Source: Pseudomonadota bacterium
Lineage (GTDB): Bacteria > Desulfobacterota > Binatia > UBA9968
DNA length: 49,248 nt
Reading direction: 5' to 3'
NCBI GenBank assembly: GCA_021324155.1
Contig: JAJPJQ010000047.1
Location: forward strand, 1 to 49,248
This document shows positions 8,830 through 17,108 of this stretch, in pieces (position 1 is the first letter of the stretch; every line of letters starts with the position of its first letter). A program made the position numbers and the translations under genes. The notes beneath the pieces were generated by a model. It was not told the origin of the DNA. It saw only the letters and a list, made by a program, of their open reading frames with translations, and searched no databases.

Positions 8830-9813
8830 CTACTGCCAGAGTTTCTGGATGAAGCCTTCGCGGTCGAGCTCTTGGAAGAAATGCGCGTCGATGAACTGCT
8901 CCGGCCGCGCCGCGGCGGCGCGCGGATCCTTGTCGGCCATCTGATCGAGCACGGTCTGGATCGATTCGGGCGAAGGGTAGGGCACCTTCGGGACGTAGCG
9001 CAGGACGTAGAGGTCGTAGAGTGCGTTGACGTATTCCGTGTCGTTGTTGTGAATATATTTTTTCAAAGTCTCGACGCTGGCGGCGCGGTTCGTCTTCGCG
9101 AAGCGGCTGCCTTCGACGAAGCCGCGGATGAACTTGCGCACGGTATTCTCGCTGCGCTTGATGTAGGACCGGCTCGTCACGATCGCGGAAGTCGGGAAGC
9201 TGAGTCCCATCGTTGACATGTCCGCGAGTTCTTTCAGACCGTCCTTGCGCGCGAGGATCGTGAACTCCGCGTTCACGGTGCCGGCGTCAATGGCGCCTGA
9301 CTTTAGCGCCTGCACGATCTCGGGCATGCCGCCCATCTGAATCACGGTGAAGTCGCGCCCGCGCTTAACCGGCCAGCGCGTTTCGCTGTAGCCGAGGGCA
9401 AAATCGGTGGCCGAGCCGAAGCGCGTGATGCCGACTTTCTTGCCTTTCAATCCCTCGAGCGACCGCACTTCCGGCCGCGCCATGAGGAAAAACGTGATCG
9501 CGTTCAAGCTGCTCGCGACGACGGCAAGGTCGGCGCCGGCGAAATTCGCCGTTACGACGGCGGCGCCGGTGAAGATGCCCATCGGCGCCTCGCCGGAAAG
9601 CACGACCTGCGCCGCGCGGCCGCCGCCGCCGACGTACAAGAGCTCGAGGTCGAGGCCGTATTTCCTGAAAATGCCCGCCTCATGCGGAATCCACACCGAG
9701 CTCTGCGACCCGCCGATCGCGCTGTAGATGAAGCGCATCTTCTCCATGGGCTGGGCGCGCGCGGCATTTACAAAGCACGCGAGAAGGAGCAGCGAGAGGA
9801 TGAGCGATCGCAT
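8830..9813 (-). CDS. NitT/TauT-type ABC substrate-binding protein, orphan
   Basis: A 327-residue protein with a signal peptide (MRSLILSLLLLACFVNAARA) and a type II periplasmic-binding fold. Family-like stretches include EAGIFRKYGLDLELLYVGGG (about 45-64), LKGKKVGITRFGSATD (about 122-137) and VQALKSGAIDAGTVN (about 165-179). Relatives bind nitrate, taurine, sulphonates or pyrimidine precursors (NMT1/THI5-like). No permease or ATPase for such a system is nearby. Orphan binding proteins of this type are numerous in Binatia/Rokubacteria-like genomes. The ligand cannot be predicted. Confidence 0.85.
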   Translation of the reverse strand: MRSLILSLLLLACFVNAARAQPMEKMRFIYSAIGGSQSSVWIPHEAGIFRKYGLDLELLYVGGGGRAAQVVLSGEAPMGIFTGAAVVTANFAGADLAVVASSLNAITFFLMARPEVRSLEGLKGKKVGITRFGSATDFALGYSETRWPVKRGRDFTVIQMGGMPEIVQALKSGAIDAGTVNAEFTILARKDGLKELADMSTMGLSFPTSAIVTSRSYIKRSENTVRKFIRGFVEGSRFAKTNRAASVETLKKYIHNNDTEYVNALYDLYVLRYVPKVPYPSPESIQTVLDQMADKDPRAAAARPEQFIDAHFFQELDREGFIQKLWQ

Positions 9814-9905
9814 GGAGCAGCCAGCATACGGCCGCGCCTAAAGCCGGTCAATATCGGTTGTTGACGTCGGAGTCGCCGAGCGATTATCCTCGGGTCGAAC
9901 GAATA

Positions 9906-11009
9906 ATGAAATCCTTCTTCATCATAAAGCGCCTCTCTTTGGCGATCATCCTCGTGCTACTGATTGCAAGCTCGCCGCGGGCGCAACCGGCCGAAGGCGA
10001 TCCGGTGCTCGGCGTCAGAATCGCCAAGGGCATAGCTGCGCAAGGCCGACTGTGGCTTCGCGGCACAAAAATGAAATCGCGCGACAGCCAGGCCGGCGGC
10101 CTTGTTTCGCTCGACCTCTCAAACGAAACAAGGCAGGCGCATTTCGAGGACGGTGTTTTCGATATCGAAAAGTCCGGGCGGGATTTGTGGGCCTTGCACT
10201 CGCTGCCGGGGGATCCGCGCACGCTCGCCGTCTCTGTTTGGCGCGCGCGCGCCTTCGAAGAATTAACACGGCTTACGCTGCCGGAAAATGACGCGGCAAT
10301 TGCGCTGCTCAACAAGGACGGTGCTCCAGTCATCCTCACTCGCAAGGCGATTCACGTGCTGGCGTCCGACAAACGTAGATGGCGAACGACGGCGTTGAAA
10401 GGAGAACTCAGTCGTGGGGTTCAGATCAGCGCCGCCACACCTATAAAGGGCGACGCAATCTATGTCGGTTTCAATATGGGCGAATTCGGCGGAGGACTTC
10501 AGCGGTTGAATATTTCGACCGGTGCCGTCGCTACTGTGGAGCACAGCGAAGGTCTCTGTGGCGGTTTGCTCAATACCGGTTGCAGCCCGGTAACCGGTGT
10601 TATTGCGGACCCTCAAAGTCCCGACTGCGTACTAGTAGCGGTAGGATTGGTCCATCTATCAATGTCAAAAGGACGAATCCTTCGGGTTTGCGGGCAAAAC
10701 ATTGCGTTTTTCTTTGAGAAGCCGATGAAAATAAGTCGTGGGAGTGGACCGGAGTTAACGATGTCAGAGGCCGTCTACGCTTTAGTACAATCTGAAAGTT
10801 CCGGCTTTTGGGCTGTCACTTGGCGCGCCGTATATCGTTTTATTGCCGGTCGACCGACAGAGCACTCTTTGCCGAAAAACTTTAAGCCTGTATCCGGCAT
10901 CTACATGAGCCGCGGGTTGCCTGGCGCTGTCGTCGTACAAACGGATATCAACTGGTCCGTCTCAACCAGCGGGTATACGCCTCTGGTTATTCCGCTGGAA
11001 GGTTCGTGA
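9906..11009 (+). CDS. Secreted protein of unknown function, possibly beta-propeller-like
   Basis: 367 residues from ATG 9906. An earlier in-frame ATG at 9858 would place 16 polar residues before the signal peptide. The signal segment is RLSLAIILVLLIASSPRAQ. The rest is beta-strand-rich with repeated Gly and Trp segments (GRLWLRGTKMKS, KSGRDLWALHSLPGDP, SSGFWAVTWRAVYRF), suggestive of a blade-repeat fold. Central Cys residues (GLCGGLLNTGCSP and later DCVL, RVCGQ) may form disulphides. No family is recognised. It stands alone between a leftward binding-protein gene and tatA. Confidence 0.7.
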   Translation: MKSFFIIKRLSLAIILVLLIASSPRAQPAEGDPVLGVRIAKGIAAQGRLWLRGTKMKSRDSQAGGLVSLDLSNETRQAHFEDGVFDIEKSGRDLWALHSLPGDPRTLAVSVWRARAFEELTRLTLPENDAAIALLNKDGAPVILTRKAIHVLASDKRRWRTTALKGELSRGVQISAATPIKGDAIYVGFNMGEFGGGLQRLNISTGAVATVEHSEGLCGGLLNTGCSPVTGVIADPQSPDCVLVAVGLVHLSMSKGRILRVCGQNIAFFFEKPMKISRGSGPELTMSEAVYALVQSESSGFWAVTWRAVYRFIAGRPTEHSLPKNFKPVSGIYMSRGLPGAVVVQTDINWSVSTSGYTPLVIPLEGS

Positions 11010-11045
11010 ACGGCCGACGCACGAATTAGGTCATTCGCTGTTAAT

Positions 11046-11074
11046 TTGACACCCTCTGAAAGGAGGGATACAAC
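11046..11074 (+). promoter_or_regulatory. Predicted promoter of tatA
   Basis: TTGACA (11046-11051) and TACAAC (11069-11074) are separated by 17 bp. The start site would fall close to the AGGAGGGG ribosome site at 11081, making the leader very short. That lowers confidence. Confidence 0.4.
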
Positions 11075-11094
11075 GCTTGTAGGAGGGGACCTAT

Positions 11095-11274
11095 ATGTTC
11101 GGACTCGGTGTCCCTGAATTGATCGTGATCGCGGTCATCGCGCTGGTGGTATTCGGCCCGGGCAAGCTTCCCGAGATGGGAAAGTCGCTCGGCGAGGCGA
11201 TCCGCGGCTTCAAGAAAGCGGTGGATGAGCCGGACGAGACGAAGAAGCAGGATCCGCCCGCCAAGACGCAATAG
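11095..11274 (+). CDS. tatA: Twin-arginine translocase subunit TatA/TatE
   Basis: A 59-residue protein started by ATG 11095 with AGGAGGGG 6 bases upstream. It has the family layout: a short N-terminal membrane helix ([20 protein letters not shown]), the [20 protein letters not shown] hinge and amphipathic helix, and a charged tail ([10 protein letters not shown]). The conserved FGP hinge and the Phe of the amphipathic helix are present. TatA oligomers form the pore that exports folded proteins with RR signal peptides. No tatB or tatC lies next to it, so it is a stand-alone copy here. The gene converges on cbpM. Confidence 0.93.
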   Translation: MFGLGVPELIVIAVIALVVFGPGKLPEMGKSLGEAIRGFKKAVDEPDETKKQDPPAKTQ

Positions 11275-11300
11275 CCAATTCGCCCGCCCCGTCCCGCAGA

Positions 11301-11594
11301 TTATTTCTTCAGCTCTTCGCTGAGCCGCCGCAACACCTCGTTGAACTGCCGCTGCATCGCGATCATCTGATCGCGCATGTGGAGCGCGACCTCGGCGCCT
11401 TCGAGATTGACGCCCATTTCGTCGATCAGTAAATGCGCGACGCGCACGCGCTCGACCTGCTCCGGCGGATAAAGCTTCTCCTCGTTCTCGACGATCGGCG
11501 CGACGAGGTGCTCGCGCTCGAGCGTGAGAATGAAATTTTCGTCGACGCCGCAGATGCTGACGACTTCGGTGATCTTAAAATATTTCGCCGCCAT
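11301..11594 (-). CDS. cbpM: Chaperone modulator CbpM (MerR-like)
   Basis: A 97-residue protein with a MerR-like N-terminal fold (KYFKITEVVSICGVDENFIL, then PPEQVERVRVAHLLIDEMG) and a C-terminal coiled helix (MRDQMIAMQRQFNEVLRRL). CbpM binds the J-domain of the DnaJ-like co-chaperone CbpA and inhibits it. It begins 3 bases after the stop of a dnaJ-family gene on the same strand, so it very likely regulates that partner. Confidence 0.85.
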   Translation of the reverse strand: MAAKYFKITEVVSICGVDENFILTLEREHLVAPIVENEEKLYPPEQVERVRVAHLLIDEMGVNLEGAEVALHMRDQMIAMQRQFNEVLRRLSEELKK

Positions 11595-11597
11595 AGC

Positions 11598-12767
11598 TTA
11601 CAACCGGATGTCTTTCCGCACGTCTTCTTTGTATGCCTTGTCGATCCGCTCGACGGCGTCGTCCGGCACGCCGTCGTCCGGCACGCGCACCATGAGGCGC
11701 AGGTAGAGATCGCCCGCTGCGGCTTTGCCGTGCGCCGGAACGCCTTTGCCTCTGACGCGGAGACGCCGTCCGCTCTGCGCGCCCGGCGGAATTTTGACAT
11801 TGACCGAGCCGCTCGGCGTCGGCACCGCGACGGTCGCGCCGTGTACGGCTTCGCCGACAGTGATCGGCAGGTCCATTTCGAGGTCGCGTCCGTCCCGTGT
11901 GAGAAACGGATGCGGGCGGATGCGCGGCGTAATGTAGAGGTCGCCGGCAGGCCCGCCGCGCGCGCCCGCCTCGCCCTTGCCGGGCACGCGAATGCGCTTG
12001 CCGGGCTCGGCGCCCGGCGGAATGTTGACACGCACGGTCTCCTGCCGCATCACGCGGCCGGAGCCGCCGCAAGTCGGACAAGGATCGCCGGGAATCTGCC
12101 CGGCGCCGCCGCAGGTCGGGCAGGTCTGCCGAAACTGCATCGGCCCTTCGGCGATCGCTATCGTCCCGCTGCCTTTGCATTGGGGACACGTTTTCGGCGA
12201 CGAGCCGGGCTTGGCGCCCGAGCCGTGGCATGTCTCGCATTCGACTGGACGATCGATCGTGAACGCCGTCTGAAAACCGCGCACGGCGTCGAGGAAGTCG
12301 ATGTCCATAGCCGCTTCGATGTCGTTCCCGCGCTGCGGTCCGGTGCGCGCGGCGCGTCCGCGCCCGCGACCGGCGCCGAACGCGCCGCCGAGGCCGCCGA
12401 AAATATCGCCGAGGTCGTCGAAATCGAATTCCTGCGCGTTGAAGCCGCCGCCGAATCCGCCGGCGGCGCCGCCGGGCCGCGCGCGCGACGCCTGCTCCTG
12501 CCATTGTTTGTAGCTGCGCGCCTTGTCGGCGTCGAAGCCGGAGGCGAGGCCCGCCTCGCCGAATTCGTCGTAGAGCTTGCGCTTTTGCGGGTCGCTCAGC
12601 ACGTCGTTGGCAACCGAGATATCTTTGAATTTGCTCTCGGCCTCTTTGTTGCCGGGATTGATGTCGGGGTGATACTTGCGCGCGAGCTTGCGGTACGCTT
12701 TGCGGATATCGTCGTCGGATGCGCCGCGCTCGACGCCCAGAATTTTGTAGAAGTCGCGGTCGGCCAT
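11598..12767 (-). CDS. dnaJ: DnaJ co-chaperone with full zinc-finger domain
   Basis: A 389-residue protein. The J-domain at about 4-70 carries the HPD motif (His33-Pro34-Asp35). A G/F-rich linker spans about 98-140, and four CxxCxGxG motifs follow (Cys177/180, 194/197, 216/219, 230/233). C-terminal substrate-binding beta domains extend to the end. The J-domain stimulates ATP hydrolysis by DnaK; the zinc fingers and C-terminal domains hold client proteins. It has the type I (DnaJ) domain set although it is paired with cbpM, which usually accompanies the finger-less CbpA. No dnaK is in the window. Confidence 0.92.
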   Translation of the reverse strand: MADRDFYKILGVERGASDDDIRKAYRKLARKYHPDINPGNKEAESKFKDISVANDVLSDPQKRKLYDEFGEAGLASGFDADKARSYKQWQEQASRARPGGAAGGFGGGFNAQEFDFDDLGDIFGGLGGAFGAGRGRGRAARTGPQRGNDIEAAMDIDFLDAVRGFQTAFTIDRPVECETCHGSGAKPGSSPKTCPQCKGSGTIAIAEGPMQFRQTCPTCGGAGQIPGDPCPTCGGSGRVMRQETVRVNIPPGAEPGKRIRVPGKGEAGARGGPAGDLYITPRIRPHPFLTRDGRDLEMDLPITVGEAVHGATVAVPTPSGSVNVKIPPGAQSGRRLRVRGKGVPAHGKAAAGDLYLRLMVRVPDDGVPDDAVERIDKAYKEDVRKDIRL

Positions 12768-12809
12768 GCTAACCTTGAAAGATAATTACGAAATCGGCGG
12801 TTGCAAGGC

Positions 12810-14012
12810 TCAGGCGCTTCTTTTCGGCAGGAGAACGGCCATGAGCAGTACGCTCACGAGCGAGGTCACGCCGAGCATCCAGAAGATCGTCGGCAATGTC
12901 GTGGCGACCAGGAGCAGGCCGACAACCGTCGTCGAGACGGTCTTGGACACCTGCTGGATCAGACGATCGAAGGAAATGATGCCGCCGCGAAGCTCGGCGG
13001 GCGCGTTCTGCGTCATCAGGCTTTTTTGCATCGGCGAGATCACCCCATTGGCGATGCCGTAGAAAAACAGCGCGCCTCCGACCATCCAAACGCCAGGCAA
13101 GAACGGCACCGCCACGAGCGCGACGCCGCTCACGACGAAGGAGGCGAAGAGAAGGCGGGCCTTGTCGCGGCCGGCGGCGAGGCGGCCGGCCTGGCTCGAC
13201 GTCACCATCGCGCCGACGGCGAAGAAGACATAGAGCATGCCGGCGGTCGCGGTTGAGATGTTATGCGTGCGCACCAGAAACAGCGGGAAATAGGTGAGAA
13301 AGCCGTAGTCGAGAAAGAAGCGCAGGAAGCCGGCGGCGAAAGCCACCATCAGCCGCGGGTGGCGCGTGAGCCGCGCGATGTCCTTCAGATATTTCCAGCT
13401 GTCGTCGTGGTCGGTGCCTTTGGTCTCCGGCATCCAGAAAAGCGCGGCGAGGCCGACCGGCACGACGATGAGATAGACGAGGAAGGGCCAGAACCACGCG
13501 ATCGCGGCGAGCGCGCCGCCGAGCGGCGGCAGCACGAAGTAGCCGACGCGGTCGAGAAAAACTTTGAGCCCCTGGCCGCCGATCTCCTTGTCGCCATCGA
13601 GGAGATCGCCGATCAGGACGATGGTGAGCGGGATAACGGCGCTGAAGCCGATGCCCTGAATACCGCGCAATATCAAAAGCCAGGTGAACGTCGGCGCGAA
13701 CGCGATCGCGGCGCCGCTCAAGCCGAATAACACGAGCCCCCACGCGAGCAGCAGGCGCCGGCCGTAGAGGTCGGCGACGACGCCGAAAATCGGCGAGAGA
13801 AAGATCGCCGGTCCGGTGTAGACCGTCATGATGAGCGCGAGCTCGGAGTCGCTCACGCCGAACGGCGCGGTCAGCGCGGGCAGCGCGGGCTGGATGAAGT
13901 TGACGCCCATCATCAGCGCCATGCTGGACGCGTAGACGATGGCGAGCGCGCGGCGCTTCTCCGCGGCGAGCTCGCCCAGTCCGAAGACGTTCGCGACCGA
14001 GAGCGTCGTCAT
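12810..14012 (-). CDS. MFS transporter, drug:H+ antiporter-like (12 TM)
   Basis: A 400-residue protein with about 12 membrane helices. The MFS loop signature between helices 2 and 3 is GVVADLYGRRLLLAWGLVLF (about 76-95), and a second half repeats the pattern less strictly. The central cytoplasmic loop (ETKGTDHDDSWKYLKDIARL) separates the two six-helix halves. It is probably an efflux or organic-solute carrier of the DHA1 type; the substrate is unknown. It lies 42 bases upstream of dnaJ on the same strand and diverges from nadA. Confidence 0.85.
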   Translation of the reverse strand: MTTLSVANVFGLGELAAEKRRALAIVYASSMALMMGVNFIQPALPALTAPFGVSDSELALIMTVYTGPAIFLSPIFGVVADLYGRRLLLAWGLVLFGLSGAAIAFAPTFTWLLILRGIQGIGFSAVIPLTIVLIGDLLDGDKEIGGQGLKVFLDRVGYFVLPPLGGALAAIAWFWPFLVYLIVVPVGLAALFWMPETKGTDHDDSWKYLKDIARLTRHPRLMVAFAAGFLRFFLDYGFLTYFPLFLVRTHNISTATAGMLYVFFAVGAMVTSSQAGRLAAGRDKARLLFASFVVSGVALVAVPFLPGVWMVGGALFFYGIANGVISPMQKSLMTQNAPAELRGGIISFDRLIQQVSKTVSTTVVGLLLVATTLPTIFWMLGVTSLVSVLLMAVLLPKRSA

Positions 14013-14084
14013 ACGCTGCCGAAATTAGACCACGCGGCGACCGCCGTCAACCGCCTTGACAAGCCGCGGCGTTTGTGTAAAGCA

Positions 14085-14101
14085 TACGCTTAGTAAGCGT
14101 A
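14085..14101. promoter_or_regulatory. 17-bp palindrome in the MFS/nadA divergent region, possible operator
   Basis: tacgctta-g-taagcgta is a perfect 8-bp inverted repeat around one base. It lies 73 bases upstream of the MFS start and 160 upstream of nadA. A TTGACA at 14056-14061 is nearby, but no good -10 follows at normal spacing. A site for a local regulator is possible; which one is unknown. No other feature is seen in 14102-14261. Confidence 0.4.
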
Positions 14102-14261
14102 ATGAATACGCAAAGTCGACGGAGGCGCGCGCGAGCGGGAAAACCTCGCGTAGCCAAAAGTCGGCTGAGACAGCGGCGCGGAAGCGAGGAGTCAGCCTTG
14201 GGAGTTCGCTATTTTGAGCCAACCCCATGGCCGAAGCCGATGGAATTAAAGGGAAAAATCG

Positions 14262-15278
14262 ATGTTGATTGACTCGAAGCCGACTCCGGAGGCCGACGCG
14301 CGCAGCCTTTACCGGCGCTTGGCGCGCCTCGGCGACGCGCACACGTACACGGCCGAGGCGTGCGCGGGCTTTGCCGGCGACATCGCCACGATCCGGCGTC
14401 TCAAGCGCGAGCGCAACGCCCTCGTGCTCGCGCACAACTACCAGCGCCCGGAGATCTTCGAGGTCGCCGACTTCATCGGCGACTCGCTCGAGCTCGCGCG
14501 CAAGGCGACGAAGGTCGACGCCGACGTCATCGTCTTCTGCGGCGTTCACTTCATGGCCGAGAGCGCCAAGATCCTCAATCCGGAAAAAACCGTGCTGCTG
14601 CCGGACCTGCGCGCCGGCTGCTCGCTCGCCGAGAGCGTTACCGCCGAGCGGTTGGCCGAGCGCAAGGCGGAGCTGAAGCAGATCTACCCCGACCTCGCCG
14701 TCGTCGCCTATGTGAACACGACCGCCGACGTCAAGGCGGAGTCGGACGTCTGCTGCACTTCGGCGAACGCGGTCAAGATCGTAAACGCGCTGCCGAACCG
14801 CCACATCTTGTTCGTGCCCGACGAGAACCTCGCGAGCTACGTCCAGCAAAATACGGATAAAAAAGTCATCGCGTGGGACGGCAACTGCTACGTGCATCAC
14901 CAGATCACGCCCGAGGAAATCCTCGCCGTCAAGGCGAAGCTCCCGCACGTCAAAGTGCTCGCGCACCCCGAGTGCCGCGCCGACGTGCTCGCACTCGCCG
15001 ATGCGGTCATGAGCACCAGCGGCATGGTCGACTACGCCGCGAAGAGCGCCGACAGGGAATTTCTCGTCGTCACCGAATGCGGCCTCTCCGACCGGCTGCT
15101 GCTCGAGCTGCCGGAGAAAAAATTCTACAAGGCGTGCAAGCTCTGCCGCTACATGAAGATGATCACGCTCGCCGACACGCGCGCGGCGCTCGAATCAATG
15201 CGCCACGAGATCGTCCTTGACGAGCAGGTCCGGCGCGGCGCCGAGCGCGCGCTCGCGCGCATGCTCGAGCTCGGCTGA
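14262..15278 (+). CDS. nadA: Quinolinate synthase A
   Basis: A 338-residue protein of normal length. NadA condenses iminoaspartate with dihydroxyacetone phosphate to quinolinate, the second step of de novo NAD synthesis, in the cytoplasm with a [4Fe-4S] cluster. Visible family motifs are LVLAHNYQRPEIFEVADFIG (about 55-74), VFCGVHFMAESAKILNP, LRAGCSLAES with Cys120, AWDGNCYVHHQ with Cys209, and CKLCRYMKMI with Cys292/295. Cys120, Cys209 and one of the last pair are the expected cluster ligands. No nadB or nadC is adjacent. Confidence 0.95.
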   Translation: MLIDSKPTPEADARSLYRRLARLGDAHTYTAEACAGFAGDIATIRRLKRERNALVLAHNYQRPEIFEVADFIGDSLELARKATKVDADVIVFCGVHFMAESAKILNPEKTVLLPDLRAGCSLAESVTAERLAERKAELKQIYPDLAVVAYVNTTADVKAESDVCCTSANAVKIVNALPNRHILFVPDENLASYVQQNTDKKVIAWDGNCYVHHQITPEEILAVKAKLPHVKVLAHPECRADVLALADAVMSTSGMVDYAAKSADREFLVVTECGLSDRLLLELPEKKFYKACKLCRYMKMITLADTRAALESMRHEIVLDEQVRRGAERALARMLELG

Positions 15279-15472
15279 ACTTAAAACTTTTTGACGGACT
15301 TTATCCGCCGCGCTATCTGTCAGGCTTCATCGAAAGAGCGGCGGATGGCGGTCGTCGGCACGACCTCGACCGCGCTGAACATCGCCCGCGCCGGCCGCAG
15401 CCACACCGTAGTCGAGAGTCGAGCTGGCCAGAGAAAAGCCACGGCGCCGGCAGCAATGAGCTCGCCGGCGGC

Positions 15473-15652
15473 TTATTCCTTCGGATCGCATTCGCCGAAA
15501 TGGCGTTTGGTGATGCATTCGAGGCAGAGGCTCCCTTTGAGCAGGTATTCGGGGTACTGCAGCTCCACGTAATTTTCCGCGGGCCATGACGAGCAGTTCG
15601 TGCAGAAATGCCAGCGATCGCTGCTCGTCATCCGCCGGTAAGTCGTAGCCAT
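15473..15652 (-). CDS. Small zinc-ribbon protein (59 residues)
   Basis: ATG 15652 opens a 59-residue frame, MATTYRRMTSSDRWHFC and so on, ending ECDPKE. Cys residues are arranged CTNC (about 17-20), CLEC (about 43-46) and a later Cys55, with a WHFC start typical of a treble-clef or zinc-ribbon fold. Acidic/aromatic residues lie between the pairs (ENYVELQYPEYLL). I recall similar short proteins in Rokubacteria/NC10-like genomes, without known function. It stands alone between nadA and the DsrE genes. Bases 15279-15472 hold no gene I can support. Confidence 0.6.
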   Translation of the reverse strand: MATTYRRMTSSDRWHFCTNCSSWPAENYVELQYPEYLLKGSLCLECITKRHFGECDPKE

Positions 15653-15844
15653 ACGCGAAAGCCGTAGGAAGTGTATTGCCGGAGCGTGTACGAAGAAAAC
15701 TAAATTCGCGCGGGGTATCGATCAATAGAGGATTATTCCTCAGCCGCGTTAAACATGAACGCAATCCGTGCCTCCGGCCCTTGACTCTTATGCCGCTTAC
15801 TATAAGACAAACTCCAGCCGCTTTAGCCCGGAATAGGAGGAAAG

Positions 15845-16171
15845 ATGGCAAAGTATCTGCTCATCGAATCACGCGATCCCTTCGACAGCGCCGACTCGCA
15901 GTACTTCGCGGAGCTGATCCAGGGGCTCGCCAAGCGCGGCAACGAGGCGACCGTCTTCCTCGTGCAGAACGGCGTGCTGCCGGTGCGGAAAGGCTCGAAA
16001 TACAGCACCGTCATCGCCGATCTCGTCAAGAGCAAGATCAAGGTCGTCGCCGATCGATTCTCGCTCAAGGAGCGCGGCATCCGCCAGCTCGTCGACGGCG
16101 TCGACACGGCGGACACGGACCGCTTGGTGGACTTGCTCGTCGAGCCGGGCACTAAAGCTATCTGGCATTAG
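15845..16171 (+). CDS. DsrE-family protein, first of three
   Basis: A 108-residue protein with AGGAGG 6 bases before ATG 15845. The Rossmann-like DsrE/F/H fold is suggested by KYLLIESRDPFDSADSQYF, the helix ELIQGLAKRGNEATVFLVQN and the loop GVLPVRKGSK. It ends in a C-terminal -IWH, like many DsrE proteins. It lacks cysteine altogether, so it cannot carry a persulfide itself. DsrE/TusD-type proteins form hexamers that relay sulfur. It heads a three-gene set of relatives and may be a structural subunit. Confidence 0.8.
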   Translation: MAKYLLIESRDPFDSADSQYFAELIQGLAKRGNEATVFLVQNGVLPVRKGSKYSTVIADLVKSKIKVVADRFSLKERGIRQLVDGVDTADTDRLVDLLVEPGTKAIWH

Positions 16172-16177
16172 GAGTGG

Positions 16178-16248
16178 TTCGACAGGATCACCACGAAGGA
16201 GTTTTTTGCTCGAATGAGTTTTTTCCGTTCGCTCTGAGCTTTGTCGAA
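16178..16248. repeat. Imperfect inverted repeat of the 'ttcgaca...tgtcgaa' dispersed type
   Basis: Arms ttcgaca (16178-16184) and tgtcgaa (16242-16248) pair, with further partial pairing inward (cacgaa near 16192 and ttcgctctgag near 16228). Two copies of gagtttttt lie in the loop. It resembles a widely dispersed intergenic hairpin with gttcgacagg and ctgtcgaag ends found in many bacterial genomes. Confidence 0.5.
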
Positions 16249-16282
16249 GGGCTCCGGCACGGAAGAATTTGAGGAGAATCAC

Positions 16283-16693
16283 ATGGCAGGCAAAACCATT
16301 ACCGTCGCGATCATGGACGCGCCGTACGAGTCCGCGAACTCGACGACCGCGCTGCGCATCGTGCAGTCGGCGCTCGCCAAAGGCCACAACGTGAACGTCT
16401 TTGCCTATGAAGGCGCGGTCAATTTGACGATGAAGGCGCAGGCGCCGCATCCGAATCCGGTCAAGGGCACCTCGGCCGAGCAGGAGGCGCACCCGACGAC
16501 CAAGGACTGGGTCGCCTCGCTCTTCAAGATGGCGAAGGACAAGGGCGTCAAGCTCGACTGGGTGAACTGCGGCCTGTGCGTGGATGAGCGCGGCGCGGGC
16601 GACTGGGTCGAAGGGCCGCGGCGCGGCGGGCCGAAGGATTTTCTCGACGCCTCCAACGCGAGCCAAGCGACGCTCGTGATTCCGACCAAATAG
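16283..16693 (+). CDS. DsrE-family protein with CGLC active-site loop, second of three
   Basis: 136 residues from ATG 16283, with GAGGAG 6 bases upstream. The frame opens earlier, but the repeat region precedes it. The beta-strand TITVAIMDAPYESANSTTAL and helix IVQSALAKGHNVNVFAYEGA match the DsrE fold. The key loop is WVNCGLCVDERG, with Cys96 and Cys99, positioned like the sulfur-carrying Cys of DsrE/TusD. It is likely the catalytic member of the set. It is followed after 11 bases by the third gene. Confidence 0.82.
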   Translation: MAGKTITVAIMDAPYESANSTTALRIVQSALAKGHNVNVFAYEGAVNLTMKAQAPHPNPVKGTSAEQEAHPTTKDWVASLFKMAKDKGVKLDWVNCGLCVDERGAGDWVEGPRRGGPKDFLDASNASQATLVIPTK

Positions 16694-16704
16694 GGGAGAA
16701 CGCC

Positions 16705-17088
16705 ATGGCGAAAATTTTAAACATCGTCGAGACCGCCTACCGCGGCACGATCGAAGAGCAGGACGACACCGTGCTCTGGCTCACGCACATGTTGAAAAAC
16801 GCCGGCGCCGACATCTCCGTGCTGCTCCGTGCCAACGCGGTCAACTACGCCTGCAAAGGGCAGGACGCCTCCGGCCTATCCTTCGGCGACGCCAAGATGA
16901 CCCACCCGCCCGAGATCGACAAGGACGTCGAGAAGATGATCGAGAAGGGCGTCTCGATCTACGTGGTCGAAGAAGACGCGCGCGAGCGCGGCCTCGGCGA
17001 CGACGATCTGCTCGCCGGGCTCCGCCGCATCAAGCGCCAAGGCATTCCCCAGCTCATCGACGAGCACGACCAGGTCTGGCACTGGTAG
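16705..17088 (+). CDS. DsrE-family protein, third of three
   Basis: A 127-residue protein. The N-terminal strand and helix (MAKILNIVETAYRGTIEEQD, then TVLWLTHMLKNAGADISVLL) fit the DsrE/DsrF-like fold, and the single Cys50 (VNYACKGQD) sits where related proteins carry an active Cys. The C-terminus DQVWHW parallels the IWH end of the first protein. Together the three genes resemble the DsrEFH/TusBCD heterohexamer, but no DsrC/TusE, sulfite reductase or thiosulfate genes are in the window. The 3' end of this gene is partly duplicated at about 18.97 kb. Confidence 0.82.
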   Translation: MAKILNIVETAYRGTIEEQDDTVLWLTHMLKNAGADISVLLRANAVNYACKGQDASGLSFGDAKMTHPPEIDKDVEKMIEKGVSIYVVEEDARERGLGDDDLLAGLRRIKRQGIPQLIDEHDQVWHW

Positions 17089-17108
17089 GGCTTCTGGTTC
17101 AGATGTAA

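Noticed and set aside
14025-14966. 313-codon leftward frame opposite nadA and its upstream region
   Set aside because: Covers the coding strand of nadA in reverse and lacks any family features.
15291-15572. Rightward frame with a GC3-rich stretch MAVVGTTSTALNIARAG
   Set aside because: The first about 30 codons look coding, but bias is lost afterwards, there is no ribosome site, and it overlaps the zinc-ribbon microprotein. At most a remnant.
15327-15851. 174-codon leftward frame
   Set aside because: Overlaps the start of the DsrE set and the zinc-ribbon microprotein in another frame; its composition (Arg/Gly/Ser-rich, no motif) looks non-coding.
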